This document shows positions 8,565 through 8,714 of a stretch of 8,714 nucleotides of DNA, one piece after another. The translations under genes were made by a program, and so were the position numbers. Within the stretch, counting starts at the first letter, position 1; each line of letters starts with the position of its first letter. The stretch spans positions 1 to 8,714 of the forward strand of contig JAPPJA010000143.1 of the NCBI GenBank assembly GCA_028874675.1. The letters run 5' to 3'. Under the pieces are notes generated by a model, which searched no databases, was not told the DNA's origin, and saw nothing but the letters and a program-made list of their open reading frames with translations. The DNA comes from Chloroflexota bacterium (GTDB taxonomy: Bacteria > Chloroflexota > Dehalococcoidia > Lucifugimonadales > UBA3495).

Positions 8565-8714
8565 TCACGCGGCCCCGGCATAAACCCCTATCTCCACCTG
8601 CACCATGCCGAAAGTGGTTGAGAGATTCCGATCATCTTCTCCAAGTTCCTCCAATGTCTCCAGTTCCCTTTCAGTAAGGGGCTCGTTGTGAAAAGCTACT
8701 GCCTCCCTCAACGT
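8565..8714 (-). CDS. 3' end of an unrecognised gene upstream of the pyr operon (partial)
   Basis: The minus strand is open from the window edge for 49 codons and ends in TGA at 8565-8567. The other two frames are broken by stops within this stretch. The peptide has normal protein character: LREAVAFHNEPLTERELETL, then an acidic EELGEDDRN, and a beta-like tail MVQVEIGVYAGAA. I do not recognise the family. It points the same way as the pyr operon but is separated by about 60 bp containing the inverted repeat and the promoter, so it is probably a separate transcription unit. Confidence 0.6.
   Translation of the reverse strand, partial: TLREAVAFHNEPLTERELETLEELGEDDRNLSTTFGMVQVEIGVYAGAA

Overview
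The window is a GC-rich bacterial segment. Almost all of it is one minus-strand pyrimidine-biosynthesis operon, read here from high to low coordinates. The order is: an extended -10 promoter (about 8496-8504), a roughly 265-nt leader with a PyrR-type transcription attenuator, an NAD(P)H-dependent FMN reductase-like flavoprotein, pyrR, pyrB, pyrC, carA, an unrecognised 140-residue gene, and carB. carB runs off the low-coordinate edge. At the high-coordinate edge there is the 3' end of another minus-strand gene that I do not recognise. No plus-strand gene is convincing. I see no RNA gene, IS element or CRISPR array.

The enzymes cover the first three steps of de novo UMP synthesis. Carbamoyl-phosphate synthetase is CarA (glutaminase) plus CarB (synthetase), aspartate transcarbamoylase is PyrB, and dihydroorotase is PyrC. 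PyrR is the UMP/UTP-responsive RNA-binding regulator. The leader matches the PyrR binding-loop consensus, and it has an antiterminator and a terminator that exclude one another, so feedback control of the whole operon through premature termination is strongly suggested. pyrR ends in the ATGA that starts pyrB, which points to translational coupling. pyrD, pyrE and pyrF are not in the window. They could lie beyond carB or elsewhere.

Three things stand out. First, carB has exactly one in-frame stop in 876 visible codons: a TGA at codon 31, where the family has an invariant glycine (GGA to TGA is one base change). Second, a small gene unrelated to any pyrimidine enzyme I know sits between carA and carB, followed by a structured 181-nt gap. 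Third, the first gene under the PyrR leader is a flavin reductase-like protein, which is not a usual member of pyr operons.

The taxon cannot be proven from this window. The gene order pyrR-pyrB-pyrC-carA-carB, the class I dihydroorotase, the high GC and the PyrR attenuation would fit a Chloroflexota-like (for example Dehalococcoidia-related) or other deep-branching Gram-positive-type lineage, but this is a guess. TGA ends several neighbouring genes cleanly, so the standard code (table 11) is the working assumption.
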